Positions 12,901-19,705 of a stretch of 64,000 nt of DNA are shown here, one piece after another. The translations under genes were made by a program, and so were the position numbers. Position 1 is the first letter of the stretch; each line of letters starts with the position of its first letter. Location: NCBI GenBank assembly GCA_012934845.2, contig WNNJ02003694.1, positions 1 to 64,000 on the forward strand. Reading direction: 5' to 3'. The stretch is from Pomphorhynchus laevis (taxonomy: Eukaryota > Acanthocephala > Palaeacanthocephala > Echinorhynchida > Pomphorhynchidae). The notes below the pieces were generated by a model. That model saw nothing but the letters and a program-made list of their open reading frames with translations. It ran no database searches and had not been told where the DNA came from.

Positions 12901-14016
12901 CTATTCTAAATTATTGGCATAAACTTTGGATCATGACCGAAAGGACTAGATATTTAGTACAGGCCATAGAAACGAGGTTTCCTTCGTGGTGTGGCCGGTG
13001 TCAGCCTTAGAGATAAAATTTGAGAATCAGTCATCAGAGAAAATCTTGGTGTAAGGTCGCTGCTTTTCCACGTTGAAAGAAGTCAGCTGAGATGACTAGG
13101 ACACGTTTTGATTATGTCAAGGGGGCGTCTTCCTTGTAAAGTGTTCAAAATTGGACACTCTGGACGGAGACCATGAGGCAGACCTCGGTATAGGTGGAAT
13201 GATAAAACTCTCTATTTTGACAAAGGACGCTTAGGACTATCTGAAAGGGAAGTATGGTTGGTTACTTAGGACCATGATACTTGGTCACGTCTCATCCGTA
13301 CACTGCCTCCACAATCCGACATCCGGATCAGTGAACACTACTAACAAATTTTTAATTTATTCTTGTAAATGTTATATTAAGTCATCATACATTTTTATAA
13401 TTCCCGCTTCGTTAAATGGGCAACATTTAGTCAACAGGAACAATAACAGAAATATTTTCAGGGTAAAACTATTTGAATAAAAAACTACAAGGATCAGATA
13501 TTCTGGAAAATATAACTCAGAATTACAGTTAAGATTCATAAATGTGTATTTAGTAGTCAGCAGCTATTATGTAATAGACTTCTAGAAATCAATAAAATGA
13601 AAACAGTTTCATTCATAAGTTTATTATAACTAAATTCGGATTCTCCCTTATTTACAAAAAACGTTGTCATCTGAAATTGAATTCTTTCATAGTATACACA
13701 TAAATCCCTTTAGCTCAATTGCAAATTAAAATATCGAAATTCATTAATACTAAAAAATCGCAAATATTTAGTGTGTATACTTCTTTTTAATTAAAGGCGA
13801 TATTGACATATAAAATGTCGTCAATTTCTTTAATGTAATTTCTTTAAGAGCATAATAATTTACCAGTGATCTTGCAATTTGTTGCTTAAATTGAGCAATA
13901 CTGATCTGAAACAAAACATAGCACAATTGAAGTATGAGATAAACCTCATATACCTCTTCAGGTAATGTGAACGAGTGATCGCGTCCATCCAGAGTTTTCA
14001 CTATTAACTCAAACAT
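3761..14016 (-). CDS. BAG6: BAG6-like (Scythe/BAT3) protein, N-terminal part, six exons, continues past the left edge
   Basis: Spliced exons are 14016-13954, 13905-13864, 11099-11024, 10978-10806, 7220-7155 and 3904-3761, 564 nt or 188 codons. All borders are GT-AG; four introns are phase 0 and the 45-nt one is phase 1. The first four exons give a ubiquitin-like fold: MFELIVKTLDGRD at the start, ISIAQFKQQIARSL as the helix, then DQQRLIFRGKMLSD and KVVHLVTRPPP, the last two very close to BAG6 ubiquitin-like domains. An acidic/Ser/Thr linker follows, then VFVGEINISSF, IQ-EILRYVIESVG and RLAHIRHMISVVNRHINELE, which match the BAG6 region after the ubiquitin-like domain in order. BAG6 is a cytosolic and nuclear chaperone for tail-anchored and mislocalised proteins. 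The BAG domain itself lies outside the window. Ubiquitin-like domain: high confidence; BAG6 rather than another ubiquilin-type protein: good, from the downstream exons. Confidence 0.78.
3905..4929. other. BAG6-like intron, AT-rich
   Basis: Holds an AT dinucleotide-like tract at 4200-4285. The minus-strand open frame 4771-4532 translates into low-complexity Phe/Gln/Leu repeats from a repeated ttcattcaattc-type motif and is not a gene. Confidence 0.5.
4930..5300 (-). repeat. Penelope-like element 3' UTR (copy T2)
   Basis: Complete version of the tail family, continuous with the RT sequence that ends at about 5301. It contains the two interleaved complementary pairs discussed in the findings: 5144-5151 with 5186-5193 and 5164-5169 with 5195-5200, and a short hairpin around 5203-5225 (AAATACAT / ATGTATTT). 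Confidence 0.7.
5301..6460 (-). pseudogene. Penelope-like reverse transcriptase (decayed)
   Basis: Read on the minus strand from 6454 down: RT motif A as YDFSTLYTNLDLVDIKEAL, then after a frameshift near 5850 the PLE signature VPMGGNSSPIIADLFLS, then motif C FRYIDDICVFNS, and a C-terminal region SLILNKTN ... VYLDMNIKLTL ... LYRKDD ... HEHSCIPYNI. After a further frameshift near 5460 the frame runs to a stop at about 5301 (KFKLLSDKF). There is no GIY-YIG domain between this stop and the 3' UTR, so the element ends right after the RT thumb. At least two frameshifts and the internal duplication at 5925-6400 make it non-functional. Confidence 0.78.
5925..6400 (-). repeat. Direct duplication of ~185 bp inside the PLE RT
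   Basis: About 5940-6110 and 6225-6400 are nearly identical (both encode the motif-A block ending TKIKPSN) and are separated by ~115 bp containing a GC-richer piece, 6140-6215, unlike its surroundings. Could be a local duplication or two PLE copies joined head to tail. Confidence 0.7.
6461..7154. other. BAG6-like intron, non-coding
   Basis: No coding or repeat signal beyond AT-richness. Confidence 0.4.
7155..7220 (-). CDS. BAG6: BAG6-like exon 5
   Basis: Twenty-two codons, EILRYVIESVGINADETN then FTVS, between TTTTCAG and GTAAAC, phase 0. Fits the IQ-x-IV-x(4)-G segment that follows the linker in invertebrate BAG6 proteins. Confidence 0.65.
7221..7689. other. BAG6-like intron, simple repeats
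   Basis: Contains an AATATTAATATT-type tract at 7370-7480 and a short tandem repeat at 7610-7700 (aaagcctatttataactttt, at least two units). Confidence 0.5.
7690..7975 (-). repeat. Penelope-like element 3' tail (copy T3)
   Basis: Same tail family as 4930-5300, without RT sequence: a strongly 5'-truncated insertion. The second pair of complementary blocks is eroded here (ggatcc against ggggca). Confidence 0.65.
7976..8224. other. Leader-like motif and GC-richer island
   Basis: 7984-8036 resembles the 5' leader found before other retroelements here (taaaaaaatttt, ATAACATACAAT, AAAGTAAATACAA). A 20-bp direct repeat (catctaatatcatctgtaa) occurs at 8049 and 8091. Then 8105-8224 is clearly less AT-rich and open on the minus strand (62 codons, containing CVVDFMKHAKSPVTDD), but I do not recognise the protein. 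It joins abruptly to a PLE tail at about 8225. Confidence 0.4.
8225..8820 (-). pseudogene. Penelope-like element, RT C-terminal half plus truncated 3' UTR (copy T4)
   Basis: Minus-strand frame 8815-8411 begins RYIDDICVFNSNNF (RT motif C) and runs through the thumb to NNIKQKIVNI; the frame then shifts into the tail at ~8410. It is almost identical to the copy at 5.3-5.8 kb. The 3' UTR is cut at 8225, inside the pseudoknot-like region. At the 5' end, 8795-8805 and 8809-8819 form an 11-bp inverted repeat. Confidence 0.75.
8876..8936. repeat. Perfect 61-nt palindrome
   Basis: Thirty-base arms around one central base, with no mismatch. The left arm repeats a segment of the PLE 3' region (ctttgatttatatattt). 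It could extrude as a cruciform and sits just beyond the 5' break of the PLE copy. Confidence 0.85.
9114..9338. mobile_element. 225-bp MITE-like inverted-repeat element
   Basis: Ends are inverted repeats: AAGGCGAAGATGCAATTA at the left and its complement TAATTGCATCTTCGCCTT at the right, identical for 33 bp and then imperfect to ~48 bp. Two further hairpins lie inside: 9171-9180 with 9187-9196 (CACCGAAATA) and 9217-9234 with 9247-9264 (18-bp perfect arms). No open frame. I see no clear target-site duplication, so the superfamily is unknown. Confidence 0.75.
9339..10805. other. BAG6-like intron with a strong palindrome
   Basis: AT-rich and non-coding. Positions 10474-10494 and 10501-10521 are perfect 21-bp inverted arms (GCTTAACTAAATGCTTTGC...), followed by a second smaller palindrome around 10545-10570 (GCATTAAC / GTTAATGC). 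Confidence 0.6.
10806..10978 (-). CDS. BAG6: BAG6-like exon 4
   Basis: Begins AGATGGACCG after a TTTAG acceptor, completing the ubiquitin-like domain with MDRKVVHLVTRPPP, then a Ser/Thr/Asp-rich linker and GENVFVGEINISSF ... NRIQ. Donor GTATGT. Bases 11023-10979 between exons 3 and 4 are a 45-nt intron; being a multiple of three without stops it can be misread as 15 extra codons. Confidence 0.8.
11024..11099 (-). CDS. BAG6: BAG6-like exon 3
   Basis: DVPVDQQRLIFRGKMLSDE plus ILKAD; the strand matching ubiquitin's DQQRLIFAGKQLED. Ends GATG before a GTACTT donor, phase 1. Confidence 0.8.
11100..12060. other. BAG6-like intron 2, left part
   Basis: Non-coding; 11600-12060 is less AT-rich and probably belongs to the decayed LINE that becomes readable from about 12075, but the translation is too broken to assign. 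Confidence 0.4.
12075..13335 (+). pseudogene. Decayed LINE reverse transcriptase (Rex1/Babar-like)
   Basis: Pieces in three frames line up in the order of a LINE RT: RVLELRYGRKARDSF, then VHMCFVNLKKALDRVPRD (motif A, with Asp replaced by Asn), GVGLCQGCLLSPLLFLIYME (motif B), FADVVLLTS (motif C, normally FADDVVLL, a base lost), DLQCLLDRF, then KLSIYRPIF, WHKLWIMTERTRYLVQA and WSRLIRTLPPQ at the C-terminus. At least five frameshifts and stops. The motif wording matches the QGC-x-LSPLLF LINEs of the Rex1/Babar type, but the clade is my inference. It lies in intron 2 of the BAG6-like gene, antisense to it. Confidence 0.75.
13336..13863. other. BAG6-like intron 2, right part
   Basis: AT-rich; no feature recognised. 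Confidence 0.4.
13864..13905 (-). CDS. BAG6: BAG6-like exon 2
   Basis: Fourteen codons, ISIAQFKQQIARSL, between TTTCAG and GTAAAT. The 48-nt intron before it (13953-13906) is short; the intron after it is 2.8 kb. Confidence 0.82.
13954..14016 (-). CDS. BAG6: BAG6-like exon 1
   Basis: Starts at the first ATG of the ubiquitin-like domain (MFELIVKTLDGRD) and ends ...LPEE before GTATAT. Twenty-one codons, phase 0. The start is favoured because ubiquitin-like domains of this family begin within a few residues of the initiator Met. Confidence 0.85.
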
Positions 14017-14094
14017 TAATTATCTAAAATTGACAAAATAAAAAATTCTTAAATTTGAAAAACATCTGATAAAATATTATAGGTTTGTTTTAGA
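14017..14094 (-). other. 5' flank of the BAG6-like gene
   Basis: AT-rich 80 bp between the initiator ATG and the satellite array. Any promoter or 5' UTR must lie here or in the array; no TATA or initiator motif stands out against the base composition. Confidence 0.35.
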
Positions 14095-14395
14095 AGGCAT
14101 TTTACCCACACGATCACAATAATAATTTATTTGACGTTTCAGCCAATGTCAGTGAACAATGTACCCACACTATAAGAGTAACAATTTATTTGAAATTTCG
14201 GCTAATCTCAGTGACTATTTTAAAAGGCATTTTACCCACACTAGAACAATAATAATTTATTTGACGTTTCAGTTAATGTCAGTGACCCTTTTAAAGATAG
14301 TTTACCCACACTATAACAGTAACAATTTATTTGATATTCCGACCAATCTTAGTGATTATTTTTTAAAAGGCATCTTACTCACATGAGTGAAAATA
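14095..14395 (+). repeat. Satellite array 1, ~70-bp units
   Basis: Four to five copies of a unit containing tttacccacac ... aacaatttatttgacgtttc ... aatgtcagtga. Starts of the tacccaca block are at 14103, 14162, 14233, 14303 and ~14378. Neighbouring units alternate between two subtypes (gcattttaccc with cagttaatgtc, and agtttaccc with gaccaatctta), so the array looks dimeric. Confidence 0.85.
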
Positions 14396-14687
14396 AATGA
14401 CAAGTCAATAATCTTTATTTAATTATCTATAAATACAAGGAAGTAATATCAGTCACAAATATATATTAACTATAATATAATAATAACTATATTACAAATA
14501 TAGTTATTTCCTCGTATGACATATACTTCTACTCAAATAATCGTCCACCATAACAACGTTATAGATTTTTAAAAAGGCTTCTAGAATAAACAAAAAAGAA
14601 TTTAATAATTATGAATATTTAAAAAATAAATTAATTAAAAGATATGTAAAGTTTTATAAAAAAGATATGTAAAGTTTTCGAAGTTTA
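14396..14687. other. AT-rich spacer
   Basis: Non-coding. 14401-14455 (gacaagtcaataatcttta ... caaggaagtaatatc) recurs at 15090-15135, so it is a repeat flank of unknown type. Confidence 0.4.
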
Positions 14688-14856
14688 CAATTCGTCCACC
14701 AAGTCGGCTACGAAGCCACAGACTTATAAAAAGCGCAAGACCCGTCCCAAAACAAATTGTGTTACGATAAGTGATCGCATTGCTGAATTGTGGAACAATC
14801 TTCATGCATCGATAATCGACAGCGGTTCCGTCCAGAAGTTCAAGGCAATTATTTAA
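14688..14856 (+). pseudogene. C-terminal scrap of a LINE ORF2
   Basis: Plus-strand frame ending at the TAA at 14854-14856 reads ISDRIAELWNNLHASIIDSG then SVQKFKAII, the usual LINE ORF2 C-terminus (R-x-x-x-LWN-x-LP ... S-x-x-x-FK-x-x-L). A Lys-rich stretch precedes it. The longer minus-strand frame over the same bases is a shadow. Confidence 0.65.
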
Positions 14857-15003
14857 TAACAATAATGATATTTTCACCTTTTTTTTCTTTTGTTTTTTAT
14901 GTTTTGAGCTATGTGATCCAGCCAATTTGAGCTTATGCTTCTGGGCTGTTGTAACAATAATGTAAAAATAAAAAAATTGAATAATTTTAATTATTTGAAT
15001 GAA

Positions 15004-15088
15004 ATTTCCTCTCTAATCACTCCACAGAAATCGTCTGTATGAAAGTTTACAACGACTTACTCATTTCTCGAGACAAGGCTCTGTAGTA
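15004..15088 (+). pseudogene. 85-bp scrap of L2/CR1-like reverse transcriptase
   Basis: Encodes SNHSTEIVCMKVYNDLLISR, nearly identical to the RT segments at 37.87 and 39.43 kb of the L2-like copies. Ends at TAG where the others continue. Confidence 0.8.
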
Positions 15089-15140
15089 AATGACAAGTCA
15101 ATAATCTTTATTGACTTGCAAGGAAGTAATATCAAATCAG

Positions 15141-15503
15141 CTAACTGAGTCTACGTATTTAATATAATTATAAAATAAACAAAACATAATAATGCTAAAT
15201 TAAAATTTAATAATTAAATAATAAAATTAATAATTGTTTTTAGATTTTCTATAATTTATATCAAGTTAAAAAAATAAAATTTAAAATAAACGTCATTTTT
15301 ATGAATTGACTAATAAATAACAGACGTTGTATCAGAATAAGAATTAGAGGTCATCAGGAGGAACTGCTATGCTATCAGGTTTCGGCCCCTAACTCCTCTA
15401 CCCAACATAGCAGCGGGGCCAAATACATGCTAATGATGTATTTCCTCTGAAATAACTATCTAGTATCTTATTCTAATACAAAGTATTTTATTTATTATCC
15501 ATC
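15141..15503 (-). repeat. Penelope-like element 3' tail (copy T5), first piece
   Basis: Best-preserved tail: pairs 15364-15371 with 15406-15413 (CTGCTATG / CATAGCAG) and 15384-15389 with 15415-15420 (GGCCCC / GGGGCC). It stops at ...tttattatccatc, where the gypsy element is inserted, and resumes at 19355. Confidence 0.8.
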
Positions 15504-15583
15504 TGTGATAATCTAACATGTAATCATATTGTATAACTATATTCTAGATTGTTGAATAAAGCCTTATTTGGTTTATCATTACA
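15504..15583 (+). repeat. Gypsy 5' LTR (80 bp)
   Basis: TG...CA ends; contains an AATAAA signal at about 15556. Unusually short for a gypsy LTR. Confidence 0.9.
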
Positions 15584-15650
15584 ATTTATTCAACAATTGT
15601 GTTGAATTGTGTTGAACTCGGATTTTCAACAATTGACGTCCAACGTTTCC

Positions 15651-16982
15651 ATGGATAAACTTCTTATACCTCAACCTTTCAATCTGGATCCAGACACATC
15701 AGATTGTCAAGACGAATGGATTCACTGGCGCCAAAAGCTACAAAATTTTTTCTCGTTGCAAGTCACAGTAACAGATGACCAGAAACGATTTGTACTCATT
15801 AACTTACTGTCATCAAGACTTTACTTACTGATCAAAGATTCTAGAACATTCGACTCAGCCTTAAATATACTCGATAAGCAATTTCAGAAGCCAGTTAACG
15901 CGGTTTTTAATAGATTTCAACTGCATACTTGTCGTCAAGATAAAACGATGAATATCCAGCAATATGTGAGAAAACTTGAAGAGTTGGCAACAAAGTGTAA
16001 TTTTGAAGATGTCGATGCCGCAACTAACCGTCGAAGCCATATCATTGACGCCCTCGTCCATGGTCTACTAAATTCTTATATACGTGAGAGGATACTCGAA
16101 TCGAATAAAACTGACTTCGATGAAATTGTTTTAATGGCATCATCTCTAGAGGCCGCACAACAACAAGCAGCCGTTTTTACTTCAAATGACGAGACAAGAT
16201 CAATGCTAGCATCGGTTTCAGCGGACAACAATAACGAACCCTCCCATTCCGAATTCGATGATGACAAATCGATTAACGCAGCCTTGCGAAACAAAATTAC
16301 CAAACGCTGTTACTTTTGCGGTAATCATTATCACCCCCGCAGTAAGTGTCCTGCAAGAGACGTTACTTGCAACATTTGTTCTAAACATGGTCATTTTGCC
16401 AAAGTCTGTCAATCAAAATTAAAATTTTCCACCTCGACTTCATCGGCGTTATGTTCCATGTCCAACTTAGAGGATCCAAGTTCATTGACTTCCATTACAA
16501 TCAATGGTCAACAAATCGAATGTCTTCTAGATACGGGCAGTTCAGAAATTTTCATTGACACGAATATCGCACATAAATTACAACTGACAACCACATCTTG
16601 CTGTAAAACAGTTTATATGGCGTCCTCCTCCTCTTGGGCCACAATTACAAAACAGTGCACAACAAACATTGAGTTGAATAAAAATACTTATCCACGCTGC
16701 CGTTTTTCATTGTTGTCGTCATTATGCGCTGATGCCATATTAGGCAGAGAATTCATGAAGGAACATGAATTCATAACGTTCCCATTCGGTGGAAATTTGC
16801 CTGGACTAACTCTCGCTAACATATCTCCAGCATCTGCCATAAAAATCCAGCCATTAACACTTTTTCCGAATTTGCCGAAACATCTCATTCCAGTTGCCAC
16901 GAAATCAAGAAGACAGACACTATCAAACGCCGAGTTTATTCGAATCCAAGTAGCTAACTTACTCAAATCCGGCATTATTTGA
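15651..16982 (+). CDS. Gypsy Gag and aspartic protease
   Basis: The first ATG of the long frame is at 15651 (MDKLLIPQPFNL); upstream in-frame codons to 15609 lack an ATG. Gag capsid-like region first, with WIHWRQKLQNFF and DKTMNIQQYVRKLEELA, then two zinc knuckles near residues 220-255: CYFCGNHYHPRSKC and CNICSKHGHFAKVC (both C-x2-C-x4-H-x4-C). The retropepsin follows: IECLLDTGSSEIFID with the DTG catalytic triad, and AILGREFM as the flap-distal ILG motif. The frame ends KSGII-TGA, which lies not at a Gag-Pol border but in the lead-in to RT; the frame after the stop continues the RT without any shift. The protein would bind its RNA and mature the polyprotein in cytoplasmic particles. Confidence 0.9.
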   Translation: MDKLLIPQPFNLDPDTSDCQDEWIHWRQKLQNFFSLQVTVTDDQKRFVLINLLSSRLYLLIKDSRTFDSALNILDKQFQKPVNAVFNRFQLHTCRQDKTMNIQQYVRKLEELATKCNFEDVDAATNRRSHIIDALVHGLLNSYIRERILESNKTDFDEIVLMASSLEAAQQQAAVFTSNDETRSMLASVSADNNNEPSHSEFDDDKSINAALRNKITKRCYFCGNHYHPRSKCPARDVTCNICSKHGHFAKVCQSKLKFSTSTSSALCSMSNLEDPSSLTSITINGQQIECLLDTGSSEIFIDTNIAHKLQLTTTSCCKTVYMASSSSWATITKQCTTNIELNKNTYPRCRFSLLSSLCADAILGREFMKEHEFITFPFGGNLPGLTLANISPASAIKIQPLTLFPNLPKHLIPVATKSRRQTLSNAEFIRIQVANLLKSGII

Positions 16983-19307
16983 GAAAGCAGATCGCCTTGG
17001 CGCTCACAGGTTCTTGTTGTTACAAATAGGAATGGTAGACAGAGAATGGTTGTCGACTACTCGCAAACTATTAACCGATTCACATCTTTGGATGCCTACC
17101 CTCTTCCTAATATCGATGACCTCATTTCGAAGATTGCAACACATTCCGTGTTTTCGACGCTCGATCTTTCCAGTGCTTACTATCAGATTCCATTGCTGGA
17201 GGAAGATAAAAAATACACGGCTTTCGAAGCATCAGGACGTTTGTACGAATTCCAGCGAATTCCTTTTGGGCTTACAAATGCTGTTTCTGCTTTCCAACGA
17301 ATCATGAATAACCTCATCGAACACTATCAACTTGAAGGAGTATTTGCTTACTTAGATGACATCATCGTGTGTGGAAATAGCACTGATGAACACGACAAAA
17401 GACTAGATCGTCTAACGACCATCGCTAATCAGCTCAACATCAAATTCTCTCCGGAAAAGTCGCGTTTGGGCAAGACACAACTCAATTTTTTGGGCTACCA
17501 TATTCGACATGGTTGCATCAAACCTGACACTGAAAGAATTAAGCCATTTCTTACTTACCCGATTCCGGAAAATCACACTTCACTACAGAGACTCCTCGGT
17601 ATGCTCGCTTACTATTCGAGGTGGATCCCTTCTTTCTCGGCAAAGATACGCCCACTGGTAGAATCGAAAGATTTTCCCCTCGATCGTGCTGTCATCCGAC
17701 AGATAGAAGAAATAAAGTCGGAAATCTCGAATTCATTTTTATGTGCTTACAATCCGGATCTTTCCTTGACTGTTGAAACTGACGCCTCATATTCATCTAT
17801 CGGCGCGGTGCTCAGTCAAAACAACTGCCCCGTCGCCTTCTATTCACGATCCTTGCCTAAAACAGCGTTGCGACAGTCGAGTGTGGAAAAGGAGGCTTAC
17901 GCGATTGTGGAAGCTCTTAAATATTGGAAGCATTTCCTGCTAGGACGCTATTTCATTGTCAAAACCGATCAGAGGTCAGTGTCATTTATGTTTGATCAAA
18001 AACTGTCGAATCGCATAAAAAGTGACAAAATCGCTCGATGGAGAATTGAACTTGCACCTTACAATTTTGGCATTGAATACCGGCCCGGACAATCAAATAA
18101 AGCTGCTGACGCAATGTCTAGGATAACATGTTCGTCTTGCAAAACAGTTAATGATCTTAAGATCTTGCATAATTCATTGTGTCATCCGGGTGTCAGTCGA
18201 TTACTTCACTACGTTCGTTCGCATGAGTTACCTTTTGACAAAAGTGACGTTGCGGACGTTGTCTCTTCGTGTCAAATTTGCGCCGAATTGAAGCCTCGAT
18301 ACGCTAGACCAGAAACAGCACATGTCATCAAGGCTACGCATCCATTTGAACGGCTAAGCATTGACTTTAAAGGCCCATTGACATCAACTACAGAAAACAA
18401 ATATCTCCTTTGTGTCGTTGACGAATATTCTCGCTTTCCGTTCGCCATACCGTGTAAGGATACATCTTCTATATCAGTCATCAATTGCCTGAATCAAATC
18501 TTCAGTGTTTTTGGTTACCCAGCCAACGTTCACAGTGACCAAGCAACATGTTTTCAATCCAACGAATTCCGAACGTATCTAAATTCTCGCGGTATTAGCT
18601 GCACCCGCAGTTCGTGCTACAACCCACGTGGTAACGGACAGGCCGAACGATTCGTTGGAATAATCTGGAAGACAACCCAACTCGCCCTCAAAACTCACAG
18701 GAAAACACTGGCGGAATGGGAATTTGTTCTGCCATTGGTTTTGTCATCTTTGCGCAGCTTACTGTGTACCGCGATAGGGGAGACTCCACATCAACGACTA
18801 TTTTCTTTCCCAAGGAATTCTTGTAACAAATGTATCGTTCCGAGATGGTTGGGAACAGGTGAAAACGTGCTTTTAAATCAGAATCCAATGTCTAAATCAA
18901 ATCCGTTGTTTTCGCAGGCTGAAATCTTACAATCAAATGGTAACTACGCTACTATTCGGAAACCTTGCGGGAAAGAGATGAATGTGTCCGTAAGAAGACT
19001 GACCAGGTACCCTATTACAAATTCTAACATAGATAACGATATGCTACTGATTGATCGGACATCAGAAGGAGACGGCATGCATTCAAAAACCGACTCGACA
19101 ATCGTATCACGACAATCATTGAATGGAGCTGATAATATTACACAAGTTGGAATCGGTAACTATCGGAGTGAAGAGAATCAACAAGTCGAACATAATAGAC
19201 TTCAAGAATTACGGCGTAGTCCTAGGGATAGAAGAACTCCGAAGTACCTAGACGATTATATAATCGGGGAAGACTGTGATAATCTAACATGTAATCATAT
19301 TGTATAA
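16983..19307 (+). CDS. Gypsy reverse transcriptase, RNase H and integrase
   Basis: In frame with the preceding ORF. RT begins ESRSPWRSQVLVV, with motif A FSTLDLSSAYYQIP, the IPFGLTNA block and motif C FAYLDDIIVCG. RNase H follows (SLTVETDASYSSIGAVLSQ, then KEAYAIVEALKYW). Integrase has an HHCC zinc-binding segment (HNSLCHPG ... SSCQIC), the catalytic residues in LSIDFKGPL, VHSDQATCF and GNGQAERF, and a short Arg-rich C-terminus (RRSPRDRRTP). No chromodomain seen. The first ATG, at 17046, is too far inside the RT to be the native start, so the product depends on reading through the TGA at 16980 or is not made. CGA to TGA is the simplest explanation for the stop. Confidence 0.9.
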   Translation, partial: ESRSPWRSQVLVVTNRNGRQRMVVDYSQTINRFTSLDAYPLPNIDDLISKIATHSVFSTLDLSSAYYQIPLLEEDKKYTAFEASGRLYEFQRIPFGLTNAVSAFQRIMNNLIEHYQLEGVFAYLDDIIVCGNSTDEHDKRLDRLTTIANQLNIKFSPEKSRLGKTQLNFLGYHIRHGCIKPDTERIKPFLTYPIPENHTSLQRLLGMLAYYSRWIPSFSAKIRPLVESKDFPLDRAVIRQIEEIKSEISNSFLCAYNPDLSLTVETDASYSSIGAVLSQNNCPVAFYSRSLPKTALRQSSVEKEAYAIVEALKYWKHFLLGRYFIVKTDQRSVSFMFDQKLSNRIKSDKIARWRIELAPYNFGIEYRPGQSNKAADAMSRITCSSCKTVNDLKILHNSLCHPGVSRLLHYVRSHELPFDKSDVADVVSSCQICAELKPRYARPETAHVIKATHPFERLSIDFKGPLTSTTENKYLLCVVDEYSRFPFAIPCKDTSSISVINCLNQIFSVFGYPANVHSDQATCFQSNEFRTYLNSRGISCTRSSCYNPRGNGQAERFVGIIWKTTQLALKTHRKTLAEWEFVLPLVLSSLRSLLCTAIGETPHQRLFSFPRNSCNKCIVPRWLGTGENVLLNQNPMSKSNPLFSQAEILQSNGNYATIRKPCGKEMNVSVRRLTRYPITNSNIDNDMLLIDRTSEGDGMHSKTDSTIVSRQSLNGADNITQVGIGNYRSEENQQVEHNRLQELRRSPRDRRTPKYLDDYIIGEDCDNLTCNHIV

Positions 19308-19354
19308 CTATATTCTAGATTGTTGAATAAAGCCTTATTTGGTTTATCATTACA
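19275..19354 (+). repeat. Gypsy 3' LTR (80 bp)
   Basis: Copy of the 5' LTR. The pol frame runs 33 bases into it, so the last codons and the stop (19305-19307) are supplied by the LTR. Confidence 0.9.
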
Positions 19355-19570
19355 CCATCCATAAAAATTTGCCACTTAAGAGTTTAAATTTATTCTTTAT
19401 ATTATTGTGTTGATTTATATATTTTACTATTTTCTGCTTGATGTTATTTTTATAGTAACCTAGTTTAAAATATGTATCTATTAAATTATTTAAATGATTT
19501 TGAAGAAAGCCAATATCATTACATATTGTTGAAATTCTTAAAATTTCATTATTTAATGTATTATTATTAT
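19355..19570 (-). repeat. Penelope-like element (copy T5), second piece
   Basis: Starts with the repeated CCATC and continues the tail seen before the gypsy insertion (ccataaaaatttgccacttaagag), then RT C-terminal sequence as in the 8.4-kb copy, until ...tttaatgtatta at 19563, where the R2-like element begins. Confidence 0.85.
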
Positions 19571-19585
19571 TATTATTATTAAATA

Positions 19586-19672
19586 ATTAAAAAAATTTGG
19601 TTTCTGATAAACATACAATATACATACAATAAACATACAACGGAATATTGTTTGACAAAGTAAATACAACGG
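19586..19672 (+). promoter_or_regulatory. 5' leader shared with other retroelements
   Basis: taaaaaaatttGGTTTCTG, then ATAAACATACAA twice with an intervening variant, then CAAAGTAAATACAA. Close relatives occur at 46064-46255 and looser ones at 7984, 27578 and 32004. Role unknown: promoter, untranslated leader or captured spliced leader. Confidence 0.45.
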
Positions 19673-19705
19673 GATTAAAGGGTGCTTACAGTTAATCGTT
19701 CGATT

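Larger units (their letters stand above)
15504..19354 (+). mobile_element. Gypsy-type LTR retrotransposon, 3.85 kb
   Basis: Two 80-bp LTRs (15504-15583 and 19275-19354), identical by eye, beginning TGTGATAATC and ending ATCATTACA, flanked by a 5-bp duplication CCATC (15499-15503 and 19355-19359). Between them one reading frame covers Gag, protease, RT, RNase H and integrase, broken only by a TGA at 16980-16982. No envelope-like ORF. Identical LTRs suggest a recent insertion, although 80 bp gives little dating power. No tRNA primer site starting TGG follows the 5' LTR; the sequence there is atttattcaacaattg. A purine-rich GGGGAAGA precedes the 3' LTR as a possible polypurine tract. Confidence 0.92.

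Noticed and set aside
14635-14925. Minus-strand ORF with a Lys-rich start (SSKHKKQKKKK)
   Set aside because: The opposite strand reads as a LINE ORF2 C-terminus ending at a stop, which explains the open frame better.
15364-15420. HDV-like or twister ribozyme in the PLE tail
   Set aside because: The crossing pairs recall HDV topology, but there is no P3 hairpin, no room for a catalytic C before the last strand, and the spacing does not fit twister.
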